From: Verrucomicrobiota bacterium
Lineage (GTDB): Bacteria > Verrucomicrobiota > Verrucomicrobiia > Limisphaerales > PALSA-1396
Reading direction: 5' to 3'
Assembly: GCA_016200005.1 (NCBI GenBank)
Contig: JACQFP010000034.1
Location: 1 to 64,000 of the forward strand
DNA: 64,000 bases
The notes under the pieces are model-generated. The model was given only the letters and a program-made list of their open reading frames with translations, was not told the DNA's origin and did not search any database. The translations under genes and the position numbers were made by a program. Shown piece after piece: positions 19,201 through 26,688 of this stretch. Each line of letters opens with the position of its first letter. The stretch's first letter is position 1.

Positions 19201-20142
19201 CGCCAGGTAGCCGGTGGCGATGACGTTCTCCGCGTATTTTTCGCGCGGCGCGTTTTGCGCCAGGATATCGCCGGCGATTTGTTCGCGAATAAATTGATCG
19301 TACGGTTTGTCCTGATTGAAAGAGTTGATGACGTAGTTGCGGTAGAGATAGGCTTGAGGCACGGGATAGTCGGCCGTTTCACCAGCCGTGTCAGCGTAAC
19401 GAACCACATCAAGCCAATGTCGTCCCCACCGTTCGCCGTAGTGCGGCGAGGCCAGCAATCGATCCACAACTTTGGCGAAGGCTTCCGAGGATTTATCTTT
19501 GAGAAAGGCGTCGATTTCGTCAGGAGTTGGTGGCAGGCCGATCAAATCGAACGTGGCGCGACGAATCAATGTGCGCTTGTCGGTTGGCGGTGCCGGGTTG
19601 AGTTTTTTCTCTTCCAATCGGGCCAGGACGAAACTGTCGATGGGCGACAGTATCCAGCGGGCGTTTTTAACTTTGGGGATGGGAGGCGTTTGTGGAGATT
19701 GAAACGCCCACCACTTGGAAGTTTCGAATTTCGAGTTTCGAGTTTCGAGTTTGACCGCTCGTGGATCGGGTGCGCCCATTTTCACCCACGCTACCAGATC
19801 AGCAATCTGCGCGTCCGGGAGCTTCTTGTCCTTGTGCGGCATTTGCAGATCCTTGTCGGTCTGGCGAACCGCTTTGATGAGCAGACTTTTTTCCGGGTCG
19901 CCGGGAACAATGGCCGGGCCGGTGTCGCCGCCTTTCAGCAATCCTTCGCGCGTGTCGAGGAGCAACCCGCCTTTGACCTTCTCGCTTTGTGCGCTGTGAC
20001 ATTTGTAACAATGCTCGACCAGCAGCGGGCGGATTCTTTTCTCGAAGAATTCAACGCCATCGTCGCCTGCGGCGCCGAAAGCGTCGAACAGCCGCGCGGA
20101 CAGCAAAACAAGAATCGCGATGAATAACTTCAAACCGGACAT
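16294..20142 (-). CDS. PSD1/DUF1549/DUF1553 protein with c-type heme site and two inserted LamG-like modules
   Basis: 1282 residues. A signal peptide precedes a PSD1 cytochrome-like domain with one CYKCH heme site (C45, C48, H49), then DUF1549 (FVLARLEEKKLNP.., TFDLIGLPPTPDEIDAFL) and, at the C-terminus, DUF1553 (NPLTARVMVNRIWQHHFG, FGKQGRPPTHPELLDYLA). Between them lie two related jelly-roll-like repeats, one starting LDGDFEMQAVAAGG and the other LDGDFELQADDTPP, each with GKxGVxxP and a RF(W/Y)IG-like core. The whole belongs to the large-protein partner family of DUF1501. Codons at about 19725-19755 form a TTCGAGT tandem microrepeat read as LETRNSKFETS. A periplasmic location is expected. 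Confidence 0.93.
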   Translation of the reverse strand: MSGLKLFIAILVLLSARLFDAFGAAGDDGVEFFEKRIRPLLVEHCYKCHSAQSEKVKGGLLLDTREGLLKGGDTGPAIVPGDPEKSLLIKAVRQTDKDLQMPHKDKKLPDAQIADLVAWVKMGAPDPRAVKLETRNSKFETSKWWAFQSPQTPPIPKVKNARWILSPIDSFVLARLEEKKLNPAPPTDKRTLIRRATFDLIGLPPTPDEIDAFLKDKSSEAFAKVVDRLLASPHYGERWGRHWLDVVRYADTAGETADYPVPQAYLYRNYVINSFNQDKPYDQFIREQIAGDILAQNAPREKYAENVIATGYLAISRRFGFDSENYHHLTIEDTIGTLGKSILGLTLGCARCHDHKYDPVSIADYYALYGIFDSTRYAFPGSEQKQKHRALVPLLPVKESMSKWRAFEAQVASLSDNLERSKQPVPATILRSLDDLDGDFEMQAVAAGGSKGVLVPPWTYAGNIAVTKEAQSPFKNRYALGKVGVNVPSTTNGYFLAQALHPPRSRDTCHELHVNLDFRIPTNNAATRGAHRFWIGAQPSLPAVEFLISSTDLSIRSSDTLDTICRLQPNQWHNLQFRLNLSGNTVSGTIATTGANIPFNCKQLSANWPGTIDFVAVDSRGGTEGALPGIELDNLAVEETSITPVSISLASLGSTTGEASTVALADELQSLVGLDGDFELQADDTPPTKPWGPGPKSVVGISSAAQSPFCNLYPPGKLGVRLPNSGDYNGFGQTLTNTWKREKTEKLFASFDFRCVNNDAGGDGSWRFYLGHGAGGSAAVELFFNGKEFYRRSANARETVCPVRIGQWYQIQLELNLKDKTYTGTIATPDSPRAINSSPTTDAESIGFKGEFASGWDGAVDYTFIDSYGHIEGVKPALDADNFAVREMPLPPLEARAVQLADGDGESRRAKADELRRQIVTRKADLERTKRELTALLEDGPVELAYGVVEGTPHNARMQLRGDPDKPGLEVPRRFLQVLGGQELPPNTSGSGRLQLAEWLTSLRNPLTARVMVNRIWQHHFGAGIVRTPNNFGKQGRPPTHPELLDYLATQFVESGWSVKAMHRLIMLSRVYQLSSGNDAENFACDPDNEWLWNFSRHRLDAESLRDAILMVSGDLDLTVGGAHSFPPAERRNFTQHAPFLAVYESKQRSVYLMVQRIKRHPYLALFDGADANESTAARAVSTTPLQALFFMNDPFVHEQSEKFATRLINARADDHQRIILAYQLALGRAPSDAEVHSVENYLRNCLDELTTTSIPASKHLEMAWASYAGVLFSSNEFCYVD

Positions 20143-20210
20143 GGCTGTTGGGTCTTATACAACTGTACGGAGATGAAGGGAAGACTCTATGATGGCCTGC
20201 TGGATCTGAT

Positions 20211-20704
20211 TGGGATTGAATCGGCCTCTGGAATGTCATAAGAATCGAGCCAATGGAAAAGCCTCATAAGCCCGACACGGTTCTCGACGAATCCGGAAAT
20301 CCAATTTCTAAACCGGCGGACACCGTCGACGATCTAAACCTGCCACCAGGAACTCAAGCACTCATCGAAACACGACTAAATGGTGCTTTAGATATGCTCC
20401 GGAATGATGCACAAACGCACCGAGAATCGCTTGCCAAGAGTAATGAATCGAAGCTCGAAGAGCTAGCAAAGAAGAAATGGAAACCGCTGGCTACGGTAGG
20501 ATGGACAATTGCCGCGATACAGTTTGTTGCGATGTTAATCGGGCTCTTCAAAGGCAGTGGGATTGAATCGGCCTCTGGAATGTCATAAGAATCGAGCCAA
20601 TGGAAAAGCCTCATAAGCCCGGCACGGTTCTCGACGAATCCGGAAATCCAATTTCTAAACCGGCGGACACCGTCGACGATCTAAACCTGCCACCAGGAAC
20701 TCAA
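20211..20704. repeat. 147-bp direct duplication (20211-20357 and 20558-20704)
   Basis: The two copies match at a constant 347-bp offset, with a single difference seen (A/G at 20276/20623). Each copy holds the end of one reading frame (GIESASGMS stop), a short spacer, and the start of the next (MEKPHKP through LPPGTQ). Near identity implies recent duplication or gene conversion. Confidence 0.93.
20253..20588 (+). CDS. Small single-pass membrane protein, first copy of a duplicated start
   Basis: 111 residues of unknown function. A polar N-terminal half (MEKPHKPDTVLDESGN.., up to LPPGTQ) is followed by a charged helix (RNDAQTHRESLAKSNESKLE, then ELAKKK). One hydrophobic segment, PLATVGWTIAAIQFVAMLIG, ends the chain with a short tail. 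The first 35 residues are repeated at the start of the next gene. The stop lies inside the second repeat copy, 11 bp before the next ATG. It may be the broken front part of a longer ancestral gene. Confidence 0.6.
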   Translation: MEKPHKPDTVLDESGNPISKPADTVDDLNLPPGTQALIETRLNGALDMLRNDAQTHRESLAKSNESKLEELAKKKWKPLATVGWTIAAIQFVAMLIGLFKGSGIESASGMS

Positions 20705-21694
20705 AGAACAAGCGACCTGGATCGCGACATCTCCAATAAGCAGGCAAGCCTTGCCAAAAAACAGATTGCTATCGACATGCAGCAGCATATCCAGGAATTG
20801 CTGGTTGATGCGAAAGGCGCGGGCAGTTTAGCCGCATACCGTGAAATTCAATCACTTGACCGACAGACTAATTCTGTTAGCAATACGGCGAAAGCAGCGG
20901 TGACAGAAATCAATTTGTTCTTCAACGCATATGCGTATGGCAATTTCCTCAATCGCGTTTTTGCGGATTCAACCTCGGCTGTTGGAATTGAAACGCCAGT
21001 CGACCAAGCTGTCTTCGAGTTAACATCCCCGTGGTGGACTCAGCGGGAAACTGCTGCCTATAGACTGGCAGAGCTAAAGAAGGATAACACCATAGCCCAT
21101 CTTTGTGAGGCGCTGATCGTCGAGACCAACCTTTTCGTTGTCGCCAAGATTACGAGGGCTCTGAACGAAATCACAGGCCAGAGCTTTCAAGCACTAGAGA
21201 TAGAGTCGGTGGAGAAATGGTGGAATGCGAATAAAGGGTTGATCAAGTACCTCTCCCCGTATCGTGAGCTTAAGGTGTTTTTTAATTCGGATGGAACCCA
21301 TACATTCTACATGGGTACTTCAGGAGCAAAGGATTCACTGGCCCCGCTCAAGAGGGTGAGCACAGCCGAGCCGGCTGCATGGTGGGCGCGGAGTTTACTC
21401 GGCTCTTCTTACATGGTGCTAGGGGATATGGAGAATGCCGAGAAGGAGTTCGCGGAAGTCGAAAAAGCATTGCCTCACTATGGAGAACTGCAGTTTAACA
21501 AGGCATACATGTATCTCATTCAATACAGGGGTGAGAAAGCGGTCGAACCCTTAAACAAAGCGCTCTTGGCCAGACCGAGCCTCGAGAAGAAAGCCCGCGA
21601 GCTTTTTCCGCGCGAGTTTCTATCAGATCCGCGAATGAAATGGCCGAGTGCTGCGACAAATTCGAATAATCCAAATAGCGTGAAGGGATTCTGA
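20600..21694 (+). CDS. TPR-like protein with duplicated N-terminus, unknown function
   Basis: 364 residues. Residues 1-35 match the previous gene except D8/G. After that come a charged region (SDLDRDISNKQASLAKKQIA), a HEAT-like segment with SPWWTQRETAAYRLAELKKD, and C-terminal tetratricopeptide-like helices: WWARSLLGSSYMVLGDMENA, then ELQFNKAYMYLIQYRGEKAV. There is no signal peptide or membrane segment. The previous protein carries the membrane helix that may once have been in the same chain. GC content is visibly lower than in neighbouring genes, suggesting acquisition. Confidence 0.7.
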   Translation: MEKPHKPGTVLDESGNPISKPADTVDDLNLPPGTQRTSDLDRDISNKQASLAKKQIAIDMQQHIQELLVDAKGAGSLAAYREIQSLDRQTNSVSNTAKAAVTEINLFFNAYAYGNFLNRVFADSTSAVGIETPVDQAVFELTSPWWTQRETAAYRLAELKKDNTIAHLCEALIVETNLFVVAKITRALNEITGQSFQALEIESVEKWWNANKGLIKYLSPYRELKVFFNSDGTHTFYMGTSGAKDSLAPLKRVSTAEPAAWWARSLLGSSYMVLGDMENAEKEFAEVEKALPHYGELQFNKAYMYLIQYRGEKAVEPLNKALLARPSLEKKARELFPREFLSDPRMKWPSAATNSNNPNSVKGF

Positions 21695-21812
21695 GTACAC
21701 TCCGAAAGAGTTCAGTCAAAATCAATTCTTGTTATTGGCTCGGTTCGGCCTCGGCGCAATCGCGCAACTTAATCAGGACATCACCACATTGCGCGTGACT
21801 CAAGCGAGAGCG

Positions 21813-22199
21813 TTACCAAATCACGCGGACCGGGTAGGCTTTGAACTCCGGGTCGGCGGATACGACTTCCCAGTTCTCGTGGTTGGCTTGAGCAATTAAC
21901 AAACGATCGAACGGGTCTTTGTGATGCAAGGGCAGATTTTCCAAAGCCAGCGCGTGCACAAGTTGGACGGGCAGGATTTGCAGACCGTTGGTCGTTTGAT
22001 GACTGGTAATGGTTTCGGCGAGCGAACGGCGCAGGCGCAATTTGCCCAGGGTGATTTTAATCTGCATCTCCCACGCGCTGGCCGCGCTCAACCAAAGCGT
22101 GTTGTTGACGTCGGAGCACGCGTTCTTTGCGGCGGCGGAAAGTTTGGCCTGTTCGCTGTCCAACCAGAGAAGGACCTGGGTGTCGAGCAACAGGTTCAT
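21813..22199 (-). CDS. PIN domain toxin, VapC-like
   Basis: 128 residues with the PIN layout: MNLLLDTQVLLWLDSEQAKL (first acidic residue D6), SAASAWEMQIKITLGKL (Glu of the second cluster), and HHKDPFDRLLIAQANHENWEVVSAD, which supplies the DPFDR acidic site and the final Asp. VapC toxins are Mg-dependent RNases acting on tRNA or rRNA. Its start overlaps the end of the antitoxin gene by 4 bp, the standard coupling for such modules. Confidence 0.93.
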   Translation of the reverse strand: MNLLLDTQVLLWLDSEQAKLSAAAKNACSDVNNTLWLSAASAWEMQIKITLGKLRLRRSLAETITSHQTTNGLQILPVQLVHALALENLPLHHKDPFDRLLIAQANHENWEVVSADPEFKAYPVRVIW

Positions 22200-22441
22200 C
22201 CGGCTTTTTCACCCAGCCAAAACGAATCCGGCAGCGGCGCGTTGAAATCGTCGCTCATCCAAATCTCGCCCTCGTGCAAACCGAAGATGCGCGGGCCTAA
22301 CTTTGCGGGCGCGACAACGGGCACGAGGCGGGCTTTGCCTTTTTGCGGGTCCTGGATGATGACTTCATGACCCGCTTGCGCAAGTTCGAGCAATTGAGCG
22401 AGCTTGCCTTGGGCTTCCGTGACGGACAGCGTCATGCTCAT
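22196..22441 (-). CDS. Phd/YefM-type antitoxin of the PIN toxin
   Basis: 81 residues. The N-terminal half (MTLSVTEAQGKLAQLLELAQ, then AGHEVIIQD) has the Phd/YefM fold pattern and would bind DNA and autoregulate. The C-terminal half (FGLHEGEIWMSDDFNAPLPD) is the toxin-neutralising tail typical of antitoxins paired with PIN toxins. Its stop codon overlaps the toxin start. A possible alternative start is the Met two residues later. Confidence 0.92.
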   Translation of the reverse strand: MSMTLSVTEAQGKLAQLLELAQAGHEVIIQDPQKGKARLVPVVAPAKLGPRIFGLHEGEIWMSDDFNAPLPDSFWLGEKAG

Positions 22442-22525
22442 GGCAAAACATTACCTGCGGCCGCACAAACTGCAAGGCTGGAGATTGGCACGTCGAACCA
22501 GGACACCTTCGCGTTACGCGTTACT

Positions 22526-22704
22526 CAAGCGAGGATGGGATGGATCACGTTACCATAGACATCCGTGAGACGATAATCGCGGCCGTCGTGGCGATAGGTG
22601 AGCCGCGTGTGGTCAAGGCCCATGAGGTGCAGGATCGTCGCGTGCAAATCGTTGACATGGACCTTGTCTTTGACCGCGTGCCATCCGAAATCGTCGGTTT
22701 AATA
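22526..22704 (-). pseudogene. Remnant: C-terminal end of a DUF1501 gene
   Basis: Read on the minus strand this gives [20 protein letters not shown], then [20 protein letters not shown], then [17 protein letters not shown] and a stop. It is closely similar to the last 60 residues of the DUF1501 protein at 14.9-16.3 kb but is a separate copy. Homology stops at about 22704, directly at the padR promoter. About 87% of the gene is missing, so it is a fossil. Confidence 0.88.
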
Positions 22705-22722
22705 TTGTTTGGTTTTCTCCCC

Positions 22723-22767
22723 TTGACATTCTAGGTAAGCGCCCTACACTCCCCTAGAACATCTAGG
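22723..22767 (+). promoter_or_regulatory. padR promoter with palindromic operator
   Basis: TTGACA (22723-22728), 16-bp spacer, TACACT (22745-22750). The perfect inverted repeat CCTAGA-ACA-TCTAGG (22753-22767) lies over the expected start of transcription, and an additional TCTAGG half-site (22730-22735) sits in the spacer. This arrangement is what an autoregulating PadR repressor would bind. AGGAAAG at 22765-22771 serves as ribosome binding site. Confidence 0.75.
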
Positions 22768-22774
22768 AAAGACT

Positions 22775-23107
22775 ATGCCAACCACAAAAGCTGAACTCTT
22801 ACAAGGGACATTGGACCTGCTCATCCTGAAAACCCTCGCTGCCGGGCCGATGCACGGTTACTCCATCGCTCAGCGCATCCAGCAACGCTCTGACGATGTG
22901 CTCGTGGTGGAGGAAGGCTCGCTCTACCCGTCGCTTTATCGAATGGAGGAGAAGGGGTGGATTGCCGCGGAGTGGGGCAAGTCGGATAACAACCGGCGGG
23001 CGAAGTTTTATTCGCTGACACGCGCCGGGCGCAAGCAACTGGAGGAGGAAACGGCGATCTGGGAGCGCGTTTGCCGCGCTATCACGCTGGTGTTGGAGAC
23101 GGCCTGA
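22775..23107 (+). CDS. PadR family transcriptional repressor
   Basis: 110 residues: a PadR winged helix with [25 protein letters not shown] at the N-terminus, [20 protein letters not shown] at the wing, and a short C-terminal dimerisation helix. This is the short PadR form that commonly precedes MacB/ADOP-like permeases. It ends 17 bp before the permease start and heads the operon. The palindrome at its promoter suggests autoregulation relieved by a toxic ligand; the ligand is unknown. Confidence 0.94.
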   Translation: MPTTKAELLQGTLDLLILKTLAAGPMHGYSIAQRIQQRSDDVLVVEEGSLYPSLYRMEEKGWIAAEWGKSDNNRRAKFYSLTRAGRKQLEEETAIWERVCRAITLVLETA

Positions 23108-23124
23108 CCTCGAACTCACGCGGC

Positions 23125-25755
23125 ATGAAAACGCTCCTCACTTTCTGGCGCTGGCTTCGTTCGCTCGGACAGAGGCGAGCGGTGAAGCAGGACATCGATG
23201 AGGAATTGCGCCTCCATCTGGAAATGCGCACGGCGGAAAACATCGCGGCGGGTATGGCGCCGGAGGAAGCTGCACGTGAAGCCCGCCGTCGCTTCGGCAA
23301 CGTGCAAAGCATTCGTGAGAAATGCCGCGAAGTTCGCGGCGCGAGCTTTGGCGAGACGACATGGCAGGACGTCCGGTTCGGGTTGCGGATGCTGCTGAAG
23401 AATCCCGGCTTTGCGGTCGTGGGGGTGCTCACGCTCGCGCTCGGTATCGGAGTGAATACGGCGATCTTCAGTCTGGTCAACGCTGTGATGCTGCGGCCAC
23501 CACCGTTTCCTCAACACGGGCGACTGGTGTTTTTGTCCGAGAAGTCGCAGCACATGGATGACATGTCTATTTCGTATCCCAATCTCCTGGATTGGCAGGA
23601 ACAGAACCAGGTCTTTGCAGGAGTCGCTGGCTTTCGGGGTGAAGGATTCAACCTGACGGGCAAAGAGCGGCCAGAACGGGTGGAAGGTTATGCAGTTTCT
23701 GCCAGCTTCTTCTCCGTCATGCGCGTGGCGCCACTCCAAGGACGAGTGTTCAGTCCGGACGAGGACAAACCGGGTGCGAGCAAAGTCGTGGTGTTGAGCG
23801 AAGGACTTTGGCAACGGCGTTTTGGCAGTGACGCCTCCATATTGAATCAACCGATTAGCTTGAACGGCGGAAGTTATACGGTCATCGGAATCATGCCGCG
23901 CGCGTTTCAATTTCCGCGCACGGTCGAGCTCTGGACGCCTTTGGGACTGAATTACGCGCAGGAAAACTGGAAGCAACGCGGAAATCATCCGGGCATTTAC
24001 GCCATTGCCCGAATGAAACCCAGCATCACTCTCGAACAAGCCACCGCAGAGATGCAAACGATCGCAGCGCGTCTCGCACAGCAATATCCCGACTCGAACA
24101 CCGGAAATAGCGTTACGATCATGAGTCTGCGCGAACGAATGGTTCGCCAGGCGCGCCCGGCCTTGCTGCTGTTGCTTGGTTCGGTGTTGTTCGTCTTGCT
24201 CATTGCCTGCGCGAACCTGGCCAATCTCCTCTTGGCCCGGTCCGCTGCCCGTCAGAAGGAGTTCGCTATTCGCGCGGCTTTGGGTGCTGGGAAATTTCGG
24301 ATTGCGCGACAGTTGTTGTCCGAAAGTCTGGTGCTGTCGTTGCTGGGTGGAATGTTCGGCCTGCTATTGGCGTCGTGGGGCATTCAACTGCTCAATCAGA
24401 TCATTCCCGCAGAAATCAGAGAGGCGATCGTCATCAACCTGGACGGCAAAGTACTTGCGTTCACTTTAGGCGTTGCGCTTTTGAGCGGAATCGCTTTCGG
24501 TCTCGCTCCGGCCCTACAAGCCGCGCGACCAAACCTCACTGAGTCCCTGAAAGAAGGCGGGCTTGGCACTGGCGAAGGCCGAAGCCGTCACCGTTTCCGG
24601 AAGGCATTGGTGGTGTCGGAAATCAGCGCGGCTTTGGTTCTATTGATCGGGGCTTGCCTGCTGATCCGGAGCTTCGGTCGCGTGCAGGCGGTTTCTCCAG
24701 GCATAGACACAGAGAATGTTTCGGTGATGTATTTTTCTCTGCCGCAATACAGATACCGCGAGGAACATCAACAACAGACATTCTTCGACGAACTAATCCG
24801 CCGCACCGCAGCATTGCCGGGAGTGAACGCTGCGAGCATCACGACTACACCGTTGGGCCACTGGCAGACCGGTTACGAAGTTCACGGCCAGCCCAAGCCA
24901 CCTCCGGGGCGGGGTCACCTCTGCGACATCGCAACCGTCAGTCCGGATTATTTCAAGGTGATGGGAATTCCGTTGCGACGCGGCCGCGGCTTTTCGGATG
25001 CGGACAACGAGCGCGGGCAGAAGGTGGTCATCATCGACGAAAAGTTCGCCAACAAATTTTGGCCAGACGCAGATCCGCTCGGACAGCAAATCCAATTGGG
25101 AGGAGACACGAACGAACTGCTTTCGATTGTGGGTGTCGTGGGTCACGTGAAGAACTACGGGGTGGACGCCGCTTCAAGGGAAGAAATCTATCTGCCGGTG
25201 AAACAACACTCGCAGGCTGCCATGAACCTGATGATTAAGACCGCACGCTCGATGCCAGAGCTCGCGGCCACTCTCCGCGGCGTGGTTCTGGCAATGGATC
25301 CTGACCAGCCTCTGACTTCGCTGCGAACCATGGAAAGCATTTTGGGCGAAAGCACGGCTCCGAGACGAATCACGATGTTGCTGCTCTCAGTTTTTTCGGG
25401 ATTGGCAGTGGCGCTCGCCGTCGTGGGAATCTACGGCGTTATGGCTTATTCGATCAGCCAACGCACCCGCGAGATTGGCGTCCGAATGGCCCTCGGTGCC
25501 CGGGCGCAGGACGTGCTCAAGCTGATGCTCAAACAGGGCGGTCAACTCATCGTGATCGGAGTGTTGCTGGGATCGGCTGTCGCGCTTGGGCTGACGCGCT
25601 TCATGGGCCGACTGTTGTTTGAAGTCGAACCCACCGATCCGCTGACGTATTTGACAATGCCGTTGCTGCTGGCTGCCGTGGCGCTGTTGGCTTGTTACAT
25701 TCCAGCCCGTCGCGCCGCGAAGGTTGATCCGATGGTGGCGTTGAGATACGAATGA
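23125..25755 (+). CDS. ABC transporter permease of the ADOP/MacB type
   Basis: 876 residues from ATG 23125. The N-terminal cytoplasmic segment ([30 protein letters not shown]) is diagnostic of ADOP (acidobacterial duplicated orphan permease) proteins. Then come two MacB-like halves, each with a periplasmic MacB_PCD domain and FtsX helices: [20 protein letters not shown] with a first FtsX block [20 protein letters not shown], and a second block [20 protein letters not shown]. About eight membrane helices are expected. Neighbouring ATPase and adaptor genes suggest a tripartite macrolide- or lipid-type efflux pump. Confidence 0.94.
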   Translation: MKTLLTFWRWLRSLGQRRAVKQDIDEELRLHLEMRTAENIAAGMAPEEAAREARRRFGNVQSIREKCREVRGASFGETTWQDVRFGLRMLLKNPGFAVVGVLTLALGIGVNTAIFSLVNAVMLRPPPFPQHGRLVFLSEKSQHMDDMSISYPNLLDWQEQNQVFAGVAGFRGEGFNLTGKERPERVEGYAVSASFFSVMRVAPLQGRVFSPDEDKPGASKVVVLSEGLWQRRFGSDASILNQPISLNGGSYTVIGIMPRAFQFPRTVELWTPLGLNYAQENWKQRGNHPGIYAIARMKPSITLEQATAEMQTIAARLAQQYPDSNTGNSVTIMSLRERMVRQARPALLLLLGSVLFVLLIACANLANLLLARSAARQKEFAIRAALGAGKFRIARQLLSESLVLSLLGGMFGLLLASWGIQLLNQIIPAEIREAIVINLDGKVLAFTLGVALLSGIAFGLAPALQAARPNLTESLKEGGLGTGEGRSRHRFRKALVVSEISAALVLLIGACLLIRSFGRVQAVSPGIDTENVSVMYFSLPQYRYREEHQQQTFFDELIRRTAALPGVNAASITTTPLGHWQTGYEVHGQPKPPPGRGHLCDIATVSPDYFKVMGIPLRRGRGFSDADNERGQKVVIIDEKFANKFWPDADPLGQQIQLGGDTNELLSIVGVVGHVKNYGVDAASREEIYLPVKQHSQAAMNLMIKTARSMPELAATLRGVVLAMDPDQPLTSLRTMESILGESTAPRRITMLLLSVFSGLAVALAVVGIYGVMAYSISQRTREIGVRMALGARAQDVLKLMLKQGGQLIVIGVLLGSAVALGLTRFMGRLLFEVEPTDPLTYLTMPLLLAAVALLACYIPARRAAKVDPMVALRYE

Positions 25756-25768
25756 TTCTTTCAAACTT

Positions 25769-26470
25769 ATGCAAACAACCATTCCATTAATTCAATTGAA
25801 CAACATCGAGAAGGTCTTCCTCACCGACGAAGTGGAGACGCACGCGCTGTCCGGCGTCCAGCTTGAAATCCGCCACGGCGATTACGTCTCCATCTCCGGG
25901 CCGTCGGGTTGTGGCAAGTCCACGCTGCTTTCCATCCTCGGCTTGCTCGATTCGCCGACGAGCGGCAGCTATCAACTGCGCGGCGAGCCGGTGGAACATC
26001 TCGACCACGCTGCGCGTGCGCGCGTGCGTAATCGCGAGATCGGCTTCATCTTCCAAAGTTTCAATCTCATCGGCGACCTGAACGTCTGGGAAAACGTCGA
26101 GCTGCCGCTGACGTATCGTGGACTGACCGCGGCCGAGCGGCGCGAACGCGTGGACGAGGCGCTGGCGAAAGTTGGCATGACCGCGCGCGCGAAGCATTAT
26201 CCGGCGCAGCTCTCCGGCGGTCAGCAACAACGCGTGGCCGTGGCGCGTGCGCTGGGCGGTCGTCCGTCCATCCTGCTTGCGGATGAACCGACCGGTAACC
26301 TCGACTCAAAAAACGGTGAAGCCGTCATGGCGTTGTTGCGCGAATTGCACGCCGAGGGCGCGACCGTCTGCCTCGTCACGCACGATGAGCGCTATGCCCG
26401 CGACGCGCAGCAGACCATTCATCTGTTCGACGGGAAGATTGTGAATGAGGAAGTGGGGGCAACGCGATGA
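25769..26470 (+). CDS. ABC transporter ATP-binding protein, MacB/LolD type
   Basis: 233 residues with Walker A GPSGCGKST, Q-loop FQSFNLIGDLN, signature LSGGQQQRVAVARAL, Walker B ILLADEPTGNLDS and the switch His in CLVTHDERYA. The protein powers the permease encoded 13 bp upstream. The end of the gene runs into a 212-bp spacer before the adaptor gene. Confidence 0.95.
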   Translation: MQTTIPLIQLNNIEKVFLTDEVETHALSGVQLEIRHGDYVSISGPSGCGKSTLLSILGLLDSPTSGSYQLRGEPVEHLDHAARARVRNREIGFIFQSFNLIGDLNVWENVELPLTYRGLTAAERRERVDEALAKVGMTARAKHYPAQLSGGQQQRVAVARALGGRPSILLADEPTGNLDSKNGEAVMALLRELHAEGATVCLVTHDERYARDAQQTIHLFDGKIVNEEVGATR

Positions 26471-26511
26471 TCGACGCTTGCGAAAATGAATCGCATCACG
26501 GAATGAGAAAT

Positions 26512-26646
26512 CCGAATGCCGAAATCCGAGATCCGAAAGAAGTCCGAAGCCCGAAATCCGAAGGGTGGGACGGGAAGCCGTTGGCCGTTTCGGGATTCGG
26601 AATTTGGATTTCTTTCGGATTTCGACCCTCGGATCTCGGATTTAGC
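26512..26646. repeat. Long imperfect hairpin built of CCGAAAT-type microrepeats
   Basis: The left arm (about 26512-26568) is full of TCCGAAAT/CCGAGATCCGAA words; the right arm (about 26586-26646) carries the reverse complements (GGATTTCGGATT-like words). Both arms are transcribed between the ATPase and adaptor genes and could fold into a long stem in the mRNA. A degraded family A unit follows at about 26653-26676. Confidence 0.75.
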
Positions 26647-26688
26647 AAAGTGAGCCTCCTCACGTTGGCTGCTACATAAGGATTGACC

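Larger units (their letters stand above)
21793..22534. repeat. 16-bp near-perfect direct repeats flanking the VapBC-like pair
   Basis: GCGTGACTCAAGCGAG at 21793-21808 and GCGTTACTCAAGCGAG at 22519-22534 (15 of 16 identical) bracket the toxin-antitoxin genes. The right copy contains the stop codon of the DUF1501 remnant. This looks like a target duplication or recombination scar. Confidence 0.6.

Noticed and set aside
18979-20127. 382-residue open frame opposite the PSD1 gene
   Set aside because: The opposite strand encodes the heme site and DUF1549; this frame has no recognisable feature.
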